64,000 nucleotides of DNA, taken from positions 14,522,501 through 14,586,500 of the forward strand of contig NC_090785.1 in NCBI RefSeq assembly GCF_040054535.1, in the 5' to 3' direction. Positions 36,536 through 51,600 of this stretch are shown here, piece after piece. The notes below the pieces were generated by a model. That model did not search any database. It was not told the DNA's origin and saw nothing but the letters and a program-made list of their open reading frames with translations. The stretch comes from Antennarius striatus (lineage: Eukaryota; Chordata; Actinopteri; Lophiiformes; Antennariidae). Made by a program: the position numbers and the translations under genes. Within the stretch, counting starts at the first letter, position 1. Every line of letters starts with the position of its first letter.

Positions 36536-38317
36536 CTGTGGGAAAGAGACCAGAAAGTACCATTAGTGCACCGGGGGACATCCAACAGGTGAGGAATGTT
36601 TGTCAAAAGCAGAGGCTCAAAGCTTCCTGTTACAGGAAGGTAAAAAATACAGAAGTCTTTGACACTTTCAGCTGCTATTTAGATTCAAATAGACTCATTA
36701 CGACACAGGAACAGAGTTAATAGTGGAGTGGGGTGTGAGCTTGTGGGGGTTATTCCCTTAGGAGGCGGTGTGAATGGACAAAGAAGGGGAACCGGCTCAT
36801 GCAGGGGGGGTATTGATTTGGGAGGAAGACTGACAGTGAGTGAGGAGAAACTGCCTTTTGTTCAGTAAGAACAAAGAGTGGCTTGGAGGGAGCCATTCAA
36901 ACCCCAACAGACAACCAACCGCAAAAGTAGTTTAGAGCTGCTGCTTCGCGATTCATTAAAACGGGGACCGTCTCTCATTCTGGGCTCCAGAAGTACTGAT
37001 GATGTCACCACCATTGTGGTCGAGTGGGAAGCCTGTGCTGTGCCAGCTGGTCCCTTTGGAGGGAACTTCTTAAATTTTAAAACCAGTGGCAGCAGTGATG
37101 TGAAAGAAGTAGGAGGTTGGGTGTTTGTGTTGTTTGCCCTCAAATGGTCTATGGGGGGTACCCCCCGGGACGGACACAGTTAGCAGTCGAACTGGTGGAG
37201 GCACTCACCAATAAATTCGATGGCTTCGTTGAACCAGGAGCTGATGTCCGCTTTGTGGTTGTCTTCAACTGGGATGCTCTTGTAGAGGAAAGAGTCTTCA
37301 AAGTGGTTGGGGCAGTTGGCAGAGACGTTGATGAGAGCAGTGATGCCCAGCATGTCTAGCATGTCTTTTCTGGAAGCGTGGTAGGCGCTGCCCAGGTACA
37401 GGAAGGGCAAGATCTCCACAGGACCACCCTGAATGAAACAGAAGACTCATTCAGACAAACCTCCAAAAGCACATCAGGAAACGGTTCAACTGTTGAGTGT
37501 TTATTCTGATATAAGTAAATAAATATACAAACCTGATCATACAGAGGAGTGTTACACGGACTACAGCTTGGGTGTGCACTCCCAGGATGGCTGGCGCTCA
37601 AAGGCAAACTGAGTCCTTGAGGCGGGGAGGGTTTGGTACACATCTCTGGATACTCTTTGGAAAATGTGTCAAAACCGCCTGATTTGACAGAAACAAAGAA
37701 AGAAAGAAGATTAGGTCAGATCACACACACACAAACACATCCATGTTTAAAAAAGCGGGTCCCCAAAAAGGAGACAACTGCTTATGGGGCTATTTTGGAG
37801 CAGTGTTTACTCCGGCCCAGCTGGTGCGGTGACAGCTGTAATCCACATTTGTTGGGCCTGGTGTAGTGGTAAAATGATAACGTGTGTGTGAACGGGTGTG
37901 TGTGTGTGTGTGTGTGTTCTCATCAAGACGTAACAATTGATGCTTACCCTTCAGAATAATCACCCTGACTCCACTGGGGTCGCGACACAGGGCCGTCACG
38001 GCCAGCATCAGCGTCCCGTCTTTCTTCGCCTGGCTTAAGTCCAAACTGCGGTCGTCGAGAAGAACCACGGACTGGTATTCCCCGGACAGCAGCCGATTCC
38101 TGGTGTCCTCGTTAGGGACGATGTGTTCGAGTCCCAGGCCCCCCCGGGCTCTTCTGCGCACTATGGTGCTGAAGCGCACGTTAGTGGAGCCCGAAATGTG
38201 CGACGAGTTGAAGGCGAGGAAAGAGCGGCAGTCCAGCACGAGGAAGGCCGGCAGCTCGTCCTCCAGCGAGCCGCGGAGGGACGCACAGTCGATGGTGGGA
38301 ACGTCCATGATGACCAT
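36180..38317 (-). CDS. dusp1: dual specificity phosphatase 1 (MAP kinase phosphatase 1)
   Basis: Exons, in transcript order: 38317-37948, 37678-37533, 37428-37209, 36535-36180. That is 1092 nt and 363 residues, close to human DUSP1 (367), with the same four-exon plan. An N-terminal rhodanese/CH2 domain (about 10-140) has the MAPK-docking arginines RRR at about 54-56. The C-terminal phosphatase domain (about 173-320) has general acid Asp228 (VEDNHKADIS) and the active-site loop HCQAGISRS with nucleophile Cys259 and Arg265. It dephosphorylates both Thr and Tyr of activated ERK, p38 and JNK in the nucleus. The start MVIMDV was chosen over an upstream in-frame ATG at 38359 because it aligns with the family's N-terminus. 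It is read divergently from ergic1, about 4 kb away. A perfect CRE and a TATA box upstream fit an immediate-early gene. Confidence 0.97.
37209..37428 (-). CDS. dusp1: dusp1 exon 3
   Basis: Acceptor TGTTTCATTCAG|GGT; donor ATTG|GTGAGT. Starts GGPVEILPFLYLGSA and contains the general-acid loop (Asp228). Encodes residues 173-245. Confidence 0.96.
37533..37678 (-). CDS. dusp1: dusp1 exon 2
   Basis: Acceptor TTGACA..AAATCAG|GC; donor GATCAG|GTTTGT, with T at +3, somewhat weak. Encodes GGFDTFSKEYPEMC through the Ser/Pro-rich linker to CNTPLYDQ, residues 124-172. Confidence 0.93.
37890..37917. repeat. (GT)n tract in dusp1 intron 1
   Basis: A short GT microsatellite about 30 bases inside intron 1 from the exon 1 donor, the reason for spurious Thr-His codons past the exon. 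Confidence 0.85.
37948..38317 (-). CDS. dusp1: dusp1 exon 1
   Basis: Encodes residues 1-123 and one base of codon 124: the rhodanese-like domain with LDCRSFLAFNSSHI and VRRRARG. ATG has A at -3; donor AAGG|GTAAGC. GC-rich with many CpGs. A long antisense frame over it (38103-38594, plus) is a shadow of this composition. Confidence 0.95.
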
Positions 38318-38770
38318 AGTAGAGCGGCGGATTAGACACGATAAATCCAAATACATCAAACTTTTTCTCGGGCAGGGAAAACGGAAAAGTTTACGCTGTC
38401 GTGAAAAAGTCTTTTTTTTTTTTTCCCCACCAGAAGTTATTCGTCGCGGACTCGTCCTTTGTTCCTCAGCTGCTTTATCGAGACAAAAACAAAAACAGAA
38501 ACAAAAAAGTTTTAAAGACTATTTAAGTTGGTCCCGTCTTTTCTTCTGGAGCTTATCTGGCGGCTATGATTCTTCTTTTACAAAAAAAAAATAAAAATAA
38601 AAAATTAAAAGTTTCTTAAATTCAAGTGTACGCGGAGAAGATTCTGGCTGGAGCGACTCGACCGGAGGTTATATGTGTCTCACGCTTGTGAATGAGGAGC
38701 CAATGACATCAGGAGACCGCCCCGTTTGGCTTGGTGCCAGATCCTGCTGACGTCATCAACCCCCTTCCTC
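38318..38770 (-). promoter_or_regulatory. dusp1: dusp1 5' UTR and core promoter (TATA, CCAAT, CRE)
   Basis: Reading the minus strand toward the gene: TGACGTCA, a perfect palindromic cAMP-response element, at 38748-38755; ATTGG (inverted CCAAT) at 38700-38704, directly beside a TGTCAT half site; CATATAA, a TATA-like box, at 38669-38675. This puts transcription start near 38640 and gives a 5' UTR of about 320 bases. Mammalian DUSP1 promoters also use CREs bound by CREB/ATF for rapid stress and growth-factor induction, so the arrangement is as expected. Confidence 0.7.
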
Positions 38771-38899
38771 CCCCTCCCCCCTCCCTTTCCCTCTCAGATA
38801 GGCGGGGTGAACGCGCGAGCGGGACATTTCTGTACAGACGCACCGCACGTACGCGTCAGATGTTGAGTTTTTCACTGTTTGTTGTTGTGTTGTTGAAAA

Positions 38900-39314
38900 C
38901 TTTTGTTTTGCTTCCGTGTTTCACGTGACAGGATCGAATATCTGCATATCAGCAAATTGGTCGTTTCAACAAAAAAAAACAAAAAAAAAATTCCATGATG
39001 TTAGTGTTTAATTAAATTAAATGACTGTTTTTGCCTCTTCACCTGAGAGTTGACAAATAACAAGATAATAAGTAAATCTCTGCCATGGGGGCCATAAAAG
39101 TTTATTCTTTGTTTTTATTAGTCAGAGGTACATAGTGCTCAATGCCCCGAAAGCAAAGGCTAACCATAAAAGTTAATCACTGTATAGAAATCTGAAGTCC
39201 AGTAAATTTCCACATGCTGTGAAACAAAAACACAGGACTGCCAGGAAGACAGATGGAGATCTCCTGACCGTGTCAGCGCTGTTTCATTTGTCACCAAATT
39301 GAAACAGATGGACG
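38900..39314. other. dusp1-ergic1 spacer, no gene seen
   Basis: Poly-A-rich low-complexity sequence (38970-38990) then AT-rich DNA up to the GATA array. Confidence 0.5.
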
Positions 39315-42084
<2,770 letters not shown>

Positions 42085-42479
42085 ATCATATTTAGGAGCG
42101 GGTCATCAAGAGTGAAGAATACACTTCTTGTTTTCCTACTATAAAAGTGGAGATAAAAACACAAGTATGCAATTAAAGTACTAAAAAAAATTTCAAGAAA
42201 CTTGGTGGGAGAGTGTCAAATATTGTATAAAAATGATGCCATTGATTTTTGGAGTACATCCGGAAAAATTGATTTCATAATAAAATGATGTATGTAATTT
42301 ATGTAGCGTTATTAAGAAAATTAAATGATTAATAAAGTAACGGTTTACAAAACAACTCAAAGGTTTATGAACATCAAAATTATTATCCTTACTTAAAATA
42401 TTTATTTATTTTTTTATACTTTCTTTAGTGAACCATTTTCGTTTGTACGTCTCAATGTAATAAACACATTTAAGACAAC

Positions 42480-42665
42480 AGCGCTGTTGGCGGAAGGAGA
42501 ACGAGAGAAAACAGGAAGTACTTCTCAGCCAATCAGCTTTTGCAAAGCGTCCTAAACTGACGTCAGCCCGGTACCGATGAACAACCGGTAGCATTTCTTG
42601 GAGCTGTGTGTTTTGCTGCTGTCCTCCGTTTTTTACGCTAACCCCCCGTGAAACATTCAGACATC
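42480..42665 (+). promoter_or_regulatory. ergic1: ergic1 promoter and 5' UTR
   Basis: Sequence becomes CpG-bearing just before the first exon. CCAAT is at 42529-42533 (CAGCCAATCAGC) and a perfect TGACGTCA at 42558-42565; purine-rich CGGAAG and AGGAAGT strings (ETS-type cores) lie at 42490-42520. No TATA box is obvious. The TGACGTCA could bind CREB/ATF factors, including ATF6-like stress factors relevant to an ER-Golgi gene, but no full ERSE is present. Confidence 0.6.
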
Positions 42666-42685
42666 ATGCCTTTCGATGTGAGGAG
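42666..42685 (+). CDS. ergic1: ergic1 exon 1 (20 coding bases)
   Basis: ATGCCTTTCGATGTGAGGAG|GTGAGT. Encodes MPFDVR plus AG of codon 7; A at -3 of the ATG. Too short to be found as an open frame but fixed by the family N-terminus and by phase with exon 2. Confidence 0.92.
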
Positions 42686-45600
42686 GTGAGTAGGGGACTT
42701 TCCTTTCCTTTTGTCCGGACCTGAGGGGTCGGGGGCGGAGGAGTTGGTGCTAGGAGCTGGGGATGAATGAACGGTTAGCAAAGCATCTTCTACAAATGAG
42801 CGAGTCAGAGTTGGAACGTATGTCTTGAATGAGCTTCAGTGTGTTAGCGGGGAGGGTGTGGTGTTCGGTGGGGGAATGTTCAGGTACCCTCGTGGGCTTT
42901 TGTGTTTGGGGAACCCCCTTCTTTGCGCATGTGCGGATTTCTTCGTCCTTAAATTGGCCAGTTCCTCTGGGAACAACAGCGACGAGCCACATTCACCACA
43001 CTTTAGTCACATAGCTGCGTGTTTCACCAAACAGACGTGAGTTCCTGCTAAGGATGGGTTACTTCTTGCTGGCGTTGATTACGTTTGGACAACTCAACAG
43101 GTTCTGAGTCTTGGATCAAATCCCCATTGAAATATGATCTGACACTTAAAATTATAGAGCTCACAGAAAATCAGCTACCGTGAGAGAACGAATCCATGAG
43201 ACTGAAAACCTTCACATGTTCAAAAGCTGCTGAACTGCATCCTGAAGAAAACCACAATTAGAGAATTGTTGTTTGCCTTGAATAACTATTAAGCAAATAA
43301 ACTCAGCAATGTGATTCCAAAGTCAAGGAGTTTCATGGCAAGTGGGTCATTATTGTCAGGACCAAACTATAATGGGACTACAGTATTGCTTCTGGGTACA
43401 ATGACACAATGGGTAAATTGAGCTACCTTGGTAGAGGTTTCCCTTCTAGTTTACAAGTTAAATGTTTAGAGAGAGAATCCCTTGGGCAGACTAGATTAGA
43501 AACAAGATTCTCCAACGATATAAGAACAGATCCAAGCATTCAGTATAATGACAAATACTGAGTAAAAACATGCAATGAATGGTAAAAAAAACATGGTGCA
43601 AATGCGAGCATTACAGATCAAGTCACTTAGTCCATGACTTGAGCCGCAGGCACAGTGCTAACAATCACGCCTGCAGGGTTGATCAACCCGTCAGTACAGC
43701 ACACCCTTATCAAAAGGGCAGGATGTTTGCACTCTGCCACCTCATAATGCAACCAGTGACACATTCTCACTCTTAACACAGCCAGTCATTTGACTAACAC
43801 TACAACAGTATTCCTTACATTTTAAAGAAAAGTATTTTGGAAAAAATAATCTAAAAATGTGGGGCAGCAACTGATGATTATATTCATGATTCATTTGATC
43901 TCCGGCTATAATTTCTTTATCATAGATTCCAGCTCAGTAATGCACACTACCCATCAAAAAATCTGTGAATCAAATGTCTTGTGCTGTTCTACAATTTAAG
44001 ATATTAATTTGCTTTTATAAAAAGCAGACATTCCCATCTGAAAAAAATATTTTACATTCTTCTTTGAAAAAGTAAGTGAACAATGAACCGATCATCAAAA
44101 TAATTACTGTTGATTGACTGAACAAATGAATGAATGAAATTAATGTTTATTCCAATAACAATTTTTGAAAAGCAGTAGAAAGCATTAGAAAATGCAGTAC
44201 AGTATACATAAAATCCTGACTCATCTTTGTAGTATTCAACACTAAATCAAATACAGTAATACATTTTAAACAATTGTCCAAAATTTGGCATGAATAAATT
44301 TAACCTACCATTAGTATAACCCCTTAGAGTCATCCATGTAATTTTTTAAAATATTATTTTGTGGGGCATTTTTAGACATTTATCTGTAATTTGTTTTAAC
44401 AGCTTTCAGACCACATATTTACCCCACACATTTAAAATACATGTATTCTTCTGGCCATTTTATTGCTGAGCACATCACTGAGTTACTGACTTCTAATAGA
44501 TGCCTATTAAAAACAGACATGCAGTAGAAAACTGTGGAATTTTTTACCTTCGGAAATTACTGATAGTTATTATTACTGAAATTTTGATCAATTGAATACG
44601 GTTTTTTTTCCCCATAAAATAATAGACAAATACTGTGAGAATCCCTTTATAATTTTCAGTGATTCACGTTATTTCCAATTTTCTAGTTCCAGCTTCTCTC
44701 TTGAGAGTTTTTACTTCTTTTCCCTTTTTCGCACAATTTTTTTTTTTTGAGGTTTGACCTGGTGTTCATACAGTAAAGTAATTTGTACATATCAGTCATA
44801 TCCAGTGATTGCTGCTGTAAGGGATGATCAATTGCAATGCTAGTTAACACACATAACTGTGTTTTTCACTGTGTGACTTTCGATCAGATCACAGCCATGT
44901 CATAATTAGAGAGTAAATTTACCACCACACAGGATCTGTTGCAACTCTATCACAGTACATGACCCATGTCTGGTGATCTTGCGAGAGTGTGTGTCATTAG
45001 ATGACCAAATGGTCATGTCCTGTTTCACTGACTAATTATCCAGATCATGCAAAACCTGCTTCGCAACAGCTGGAATTAGCCTGATAAACCAACCAACACT
45101 GTTTTTATGTTTGACTTTCATGATAGAATGCAACTAAAACATTACAATGTCTGTGCACTTTTCTGATTAGGTCATGTCCGATGTTTCATTTTCAGTTGTG
45201 GTCGGAGACAACAACTCCCATGATCCCTTGCTACTTATGTTTCTTTTTTCTGTTGATATTGTGGATATAACAAAAGCCTCATAAAGATATAATTTTATTT
45301 TTATGGATGTCTCAGTAATTTTTTACAGCTGGATATTGTAGTTTTCAGAAAACATTGTTCAAACAATAGACAGTGATGCTTTAGTGTTTAGTTTGGGGCT
45401 GTTATCAGGTGTGGGTTAATACATATTTTGTGTCACAAGGATTTTTTTCAGCAGCAGAGCTGTGAACATATATTGGATTCTTGCAATACTTATCTGGGTC
45501 AGACCATTGTTTGTTTTTGACTTTGCAAGGAATCTGCTGAAAAAGTAAAGTACAGAACTCTCAGTGAGCACATACCCGCACCATTGTCGCCAAAACCTGA

Positions 45601-48600
45601 ACAATCAGAATTTATATTCCAGGCTAGGTCTCACCTACCACATGAAATCATTTTAAATGGCTATAAATCTGCATTATTTCTGCCCCAAACTGGTGGCAGT
45701 GCTGTATCTCTGCTTGTCTCCATTACTGTACTGTGACCTAATACATATTGCCCTCTCCAAATATATATTTTAATCTCCCAGGATTGCATGTGTGTCCAGT
45801 TGCATCAATGGCTGGCTATTTTTATTTTGATGGGCCTATTATTTGTCATGATATTGGACAGATGCTAAAAAGAGATCTCATAATGTTGAGGAAGGTAAAA
45901 AAGATCCAGGACAAAACAAACAAACAAACAAACAAACATGGATCATCAAATAACTTCCTCTAGCCCCACATGGTGAAGGTAAATATAGAAGAGTAGTGTA
46001 ATGGAACACAGCTTAAGCTTGATCCATGCAAATCCCCCACCTCATTAACTTTAACTGGGAACTGGGTACTCCTGTTATAATAGTATAATACGGAAAAAGG
46101 ATAAAAAGTGATGGCAGCACATGATCTAATCTAATCCTTTATTGATTATTATCCATATGTGTTTATTGTTATTACTGAGATACTGTTAGTGGTACTGATT
46201 AGTTTGGTGCTAATTAATTTCCAATGGGATGGCTGTTTTGTAATCTTTAAAAACCAGCTACTGGACATCTGTATGAATGTAATTTTTTTATTACTTATGT
46301 GTGGTGCTTCATCTGTCAGTGGACGGCGATCAGCATCTAATAATAAGGGTAACCTCATTCAGAATGACTGAACGGCTGCTCATTTGAACAAATGACTGAG
46401 TTAATAACGGAAAGGCTTTATCTCAGCATGTTTCAGATTATGCCATTTATTGACACACGGAGGATTGGTCAAGGCTAACCTGGTGACGTTGATTGTTTGC
46501 TGTGGTGTTGACGCGATCATGAGGTTTTAAGAGCCTCAGTGATGATGCTCAATGTCAGTAGATGTCATATCTCGTGTTCATTCCTGCTGATGTGTATCTG
46601 CTGCTCCTGAATACTGTATAAACCTATATAAAGAAAGATGTAGGTGTTGCTTATGACTTGATATTCAAGATGATCACGACTTCTCCTCAACTGCCTCTTG
46701 TCTGGGGTTTACTCAGCAATGCATAGAAGGGATGACGTGACTCACGATGAGCCACGTGTCAGATGTGGTGTATTTAGCGAGAGCCCTTCCTGAAGAGCAG
46801 TCCAGTGGTGTCAGAGATGCACTGGTACACCCTGTACTTCCTGATCACAAAAAAGCTGAGAAGATGGTGTGATAGGAAGTGACGGAGGAAGTGAGAGGGA
46901 GAACATGTTGACTGCAATTCAGGAAATTACAAAAAGGTGAATTCTCAAGCGTCAACGTTTATAGTAATGAATACTGAATGTTCTGGAGGAAATTAAGTAA
47001 AGCCAGGTTATCATCCAATCTGAAAATAAAAACACCTGACTAGGTCAACAGTGGAGTCTATATAAAAAAACATTCTCAGAAAAAAATCAGACCATTTCAA
47101 CACCAGTGTTGCAACGCCTTAAAATGTGCTTCCGTAAGAAAACATTCTTTCTTTGAAAACTGAGCAAACATTTTTTTTGTCTTATCTCAGCTTATTTCAA
47201 CCCATGTTCATTAAAACTAGACCACACTGAACCAAACTACACACTCCCCTTCACTGGACTGCTGGGAGCTGACGTCTTTACACTCCAAACAATTACTTCA
47301 TGTTATTCAATTCATTTCACTTATATTCTTGTTCATTTCACTTATATCCTTGTACAAACTTTTTTCTATGAGTTTTCACCAGATACAGTATATGCAGTGT
47401 ATAATTGCTGAACAGGTCAGCGATATTTAGTTCGGCACTCTGCCATCCATCCACTTATTTTCATAAGATGACATTCATTTATTCATCCTAAACTTGTACA
47501 TTACTCTGAAACTTTGGGCAATTTTGTGGCCCTGTCTGCAACCTTTTTTGCTGCTGTTTATTTTTAATATTCATTTGTTGCTGTATATTCTGTATATATA
47601 CATACAGAATATAAATATATATAAATATATATGAATATATATATACTGTATAATGTAAATATATTATATTCTGTATATATTCATACAGAATATAAATACA
47701 AATAAATATATAAATATAATTCTGTATATAGACATACATAGTGTATATATGTATGTATATATACAGAATATAAATATTTGTTTTTTGTGGATGGTGTGTA
47801 TTCTTTCTCTTTGCTTCATTTTCTGCTGTAACATCCAAGTTTCCCAATGTAAGAGGAATAAAGTAAATACAGTATGTTAAAACCATTGTTTCTGAAGATT
47901 TAGCCAATCTCTACAATTATAGATGCTTGTGTGTGAATATAAATGAAAACAGAAATTACTGTCTGATTATGAAATCTGAGATTACATCTCATTTAGACTC
48001 AAGTGTCCTGCCTCTCTCAGCCTGCTGGAACATGAGTGGGCAGTAATACTTAATCCTCCAAAACTTCTGATAGGTTAGTCTCTTTTCTACAGACAAGTCT
48101 TCAATTGGTGTCATATAACTTGTGATTTTATGAACTTATATGTTGTGATAATGCTACATAAATTATAAAAACATACAAACGTTCGACATGTTGAGTAATT
48201 TCACTTTTTTTTTAACAATGAATCAGGGCTGTTGGATCTCAGACAAAAGTGACGTAGCAAACTTTTTGCTATGAATTTTCACCAGATTTATGCAGTGTGT
48301 AATTGCTGAACAGGTCAGCAATATTTAGTACTTCACTCTGCCATCCATCCACTTATTTTCATAAGATGACATTCATTTATTCAGCCTAAACTTGTACATT
48401 ACTCTGAAACTTTGGGCAATTTGCCTTACAAATTGTACAATGTAATAACCATTTCTATCAATGTTTAAATTTATTAATTTGAAAGATTGGAAAGATAAAC
48501 AGACTCTTGTTTCAATAAAGCTGCAGCATGATGTATTTGAGTTAATTTACCATGATGTATTGCCTAATTATAAAATGATATGCTGTGGTGCCTTGCAATA

Positions 48601-51600
48601 AATTAATGTTAATATATTGTGATAATTTACTGCATTGAATTAACTAATACATTTATAGAGTAGTAAAGATAACGTATGTCAACAAGTTGTCAGACTTAAC
48701 CTGCCATGCTTATCGACCTGCAGTCTAAGGTAGTGGAATAAACCTCAACCTGGGCCTCATTTACTTTGACATATGTGAATGAACAATATTAATGTAAAAT
48801 AAAACAAATCAACTCAAATATACTGTTTTAACAGCATGTAAATATTTGATTAAATTCATTTAATCATTCATCATCATTTAATTCATTTGATGCTAGTAAC
48901 ACATTTCATGCGAAGTTAAGATGTATATCTGAATTTAGAAATAAAAACACCTTAAAATTTGAATACTTTTTTTGAAATATGCATGGTTTGAAGTGTGCTT
49001 GTTTCGCATCATTTACATTCATGGTTTCTACGAAGCTGTATTTTGTTCCTCAATATTAATGATTATTTTTAATCGGTAAAAGCAACAATGCCAGCACCAT
49101 AACTCTCATGTAACTTGTTCATTACATAACGCAGTGGTCCTCCTCCTCATGGACTGGTGCAATCTTCTGACATCCTCCTGAGGGAGGCTGAGTCAGAGCC
49201 ATGTAGAAAGACTGATGTGTTCACTCACTCAACCAACTTTACTGGTTCTTAATGAACTTAAGCTCACATTTCACTGCTGGCTAGACTAGAACCTCAGCAT
49301 ACCAGTTACATGGTTCCTGTTATATTGCACCAGCGTTGCACTAGATGTCACTTCTAGCAAGTTCAAAAAGGGAGTGGTGTGTTTTTAAATCCCTTGAGTG
49401 TATTAATGTTACATACACTCCTCATTCATTTTGGATTCAAAAAGCAGTGACACGGGTTCTCTTAAGGATAATGATGACGTATTTTCACCAAGGGGAACGT
49501 AAACTCACTGCGTTCAGCCATCCTGGTGGAATCATGAAATAAGGGCCGAGGATGGGTGGAGACAACGGCAGGAAGGAGACTATCTCCGTCAACCAGTGTA
49601 CAAAAGGAAATGTGTTAACCTAGATTCCAGAAGGTATTCTGATCTTGATACTGTAGGACTCCACCCTTGGAGCTCCACCCAGCCCTTCTCTGTGCTGTCT
49701 GCCTTAAATATCATGCCAGGTCAGCGTACAGGGTTCTGATGGTAATGGGAGTTTGAGGATGGCGTGAGGTTTAGAGAGGGAGTCAAGGGGAAGGTGGCTG
49801 TGGTGTTGAGGATGAAAACAACGGGAGCTGAAGCAAAACAGGAGAAGCAGCAGTTCACGGCCAGACCGGAAGCCCTCCCTTCCACCCCACCCCCCTGCAT
49901 TGCATCAGCTGTGGTTTTTTACTGGCTGTCCTCGGCCGAAGAAATAGTGAACATACGCGAATGTTCTGGAAATAGAGTGAGAGAAAGCGTGTGGGGTTTA
50001 TGTGTTAGGGGATGGAGGTTGATGTTGAAATTGTTTTACTGCCCAAAAAGGATATGCAGACGAACTCCTGAGCCTGAGAATAGTTCTGTGTTGAGGTGCA
50101 GATGCTTCTTCTCCTCGACTCACTCAACAGACAGCAGCAGTGTTTCATAAGAGGAGAGCAGATATTGTGAGGTGGTCATGATCCTCCTACACGTCTCCTT
50201 CACTGATTCATACTTGAACCATTGTGAAAATGTTATGCAGAAGTTTAAGATGAGACTGGCTCTGTAGTCTATAATAATAATCATCAGGATGATCATGACA
50301 TATAATTAAAAGCTGTTGCAGCAGTTGTTTGCATTCTGGTTTGGGTCCTGTTATTGGTGGGTTTGTTTATATTGGAATTCTGTGTTCAGGTGTGTGTCAG
50401 AAGTCATAATTACACAGTGTGTGCGTGTGTGTAGACCCTTTACGTGGAATAGTGGAGGTCCAAAACTAACATTCCACTACTGTTCTGTAATATTGCAAAG
50501 CCTTATGGGTACAGCATGTGCTTATTTCATCACGTAGTGTTTTCTTCTTCTCTCACTACCCTCTCCCTTTGTTTGTTTCCTTTTCTTCCAGATTCGATAT
50601 CTACAGGAAAGTGCCAAAAGATCTCACCCAGCCTACGTACACAGGAGCGTTTAGTGAGTAGTCCCTAAAACACAACAGGCCAAAACTGTTGGGCTTCTCT
50701 ATTTGGCTGTTCTTTAACATTTGTTTAAACATGTTTCAGTCATATGTTTGTGTTATGAATGTATAGTGAGTGATAAAAATTAGATACTCTAAAGTATATG
50801 TCTGAAGTTTTGGGAATCTGTACTCCCATTCTGTCACCCCATACTTTTACAAGGTTTAAAGTTGAAAAAGTTTCCATCTCTGATATCTGTATAAAAGCAT
50901 CTGCAATTGCTGATGATAGCCATGTTTGTTGATTATGTTCATTGTGTTTTCTGTGAATGAGATACAAGGTAACTGGTTACAGTTAGACAAAACTTTGTTA
51001 CTGGTCTAAATGAGACTTTTTAGATTCTAAAAGCATCTTATCTTTTTTTTTCATCTTTTTTACGTAACTGATTTTCAGTCATGTCATATCTTAATATGTC
51101 AAGTTGTCTGTTCTGTGCTCTCAAACTGCAACAGCTAATTCCACCAGGACGTTAATGGTAGCGATTAGCATACCTGTGAGTTTTACTAGCAGACTTTTCT
51201 TTAGAAGATAAGTGGAAAGTGTTGCCAGGTGCTGTTTTGGGAAGTGAATGTGTTGAGGTTTGGGAATGGGAGGTGTGACGCCTGTAATTCAAGTACCTGC
51301 CTGTACCAGGATGCAGGTAGGTCATGACAGTCACCTGTTTTGACTCAGGCGCTATGATAAGAATGTTAATAACCATTTTTGTTCATAGCCGCAGGCACAA
51401 GAGACACCATCAGCTGAAATGTAAATGCTTTTCTTGTCAGATCTTGTGTTCTCCTACTTGCATCCATAAGTCATTATGTACTCAAGGGCCGTGTTTGATT
51501 TTCTTCCCTTGATGAAGTGAAAAACCTGATGACACATTTTTGGCTCCTCGGTGTCTAGTGTTGTCATCAGCTGATGACCAATGAATCAGGGTACGGTGTG

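Larger units (their letters stand above)
42686..50591 (+). other. ergic1: ergic1 intron 1, 7.9 kb
   Basis: The largest intron. It holds a (CAAA)n tract near 45915-45937, a duplicated 165-170 bp segment at 47355 and 48258, and an AT-rich palindrome cluster at 47587-47769. Open frames within it (for example 49764-50150) have no domain and no matching splice sites. Confidence 0.75.

Noticed and set aside
38317-38359. Upstream in-frame ATG giving dusp1 a 14-residue N-terminal extension
   Set aside because: The family starts with the MVxM-type N-terminus at 38317, and the extension has no counterpart I know of in DUSP1 proteins.
38103-38594. 163-codon plus-strand frame opposite dusp1 exon 1
   Set aside because: It is the antisense of GC-rich conserved coding sequence plus promoter; no domain, and dusp1 on the minus strand explains the conservation.
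47488-47907. 139-codon minus frame rich in Ile and Tyr
   Set aside because: Translation of the AT-rich TATATA palindrome cluster in ergic1 intron 1.
49764-50150. 128-codon plus frame in ergic1 intron 1
   Set aside because: No recognisable domain, no suitable splice sites, and the known ergic1 exons splice across it.
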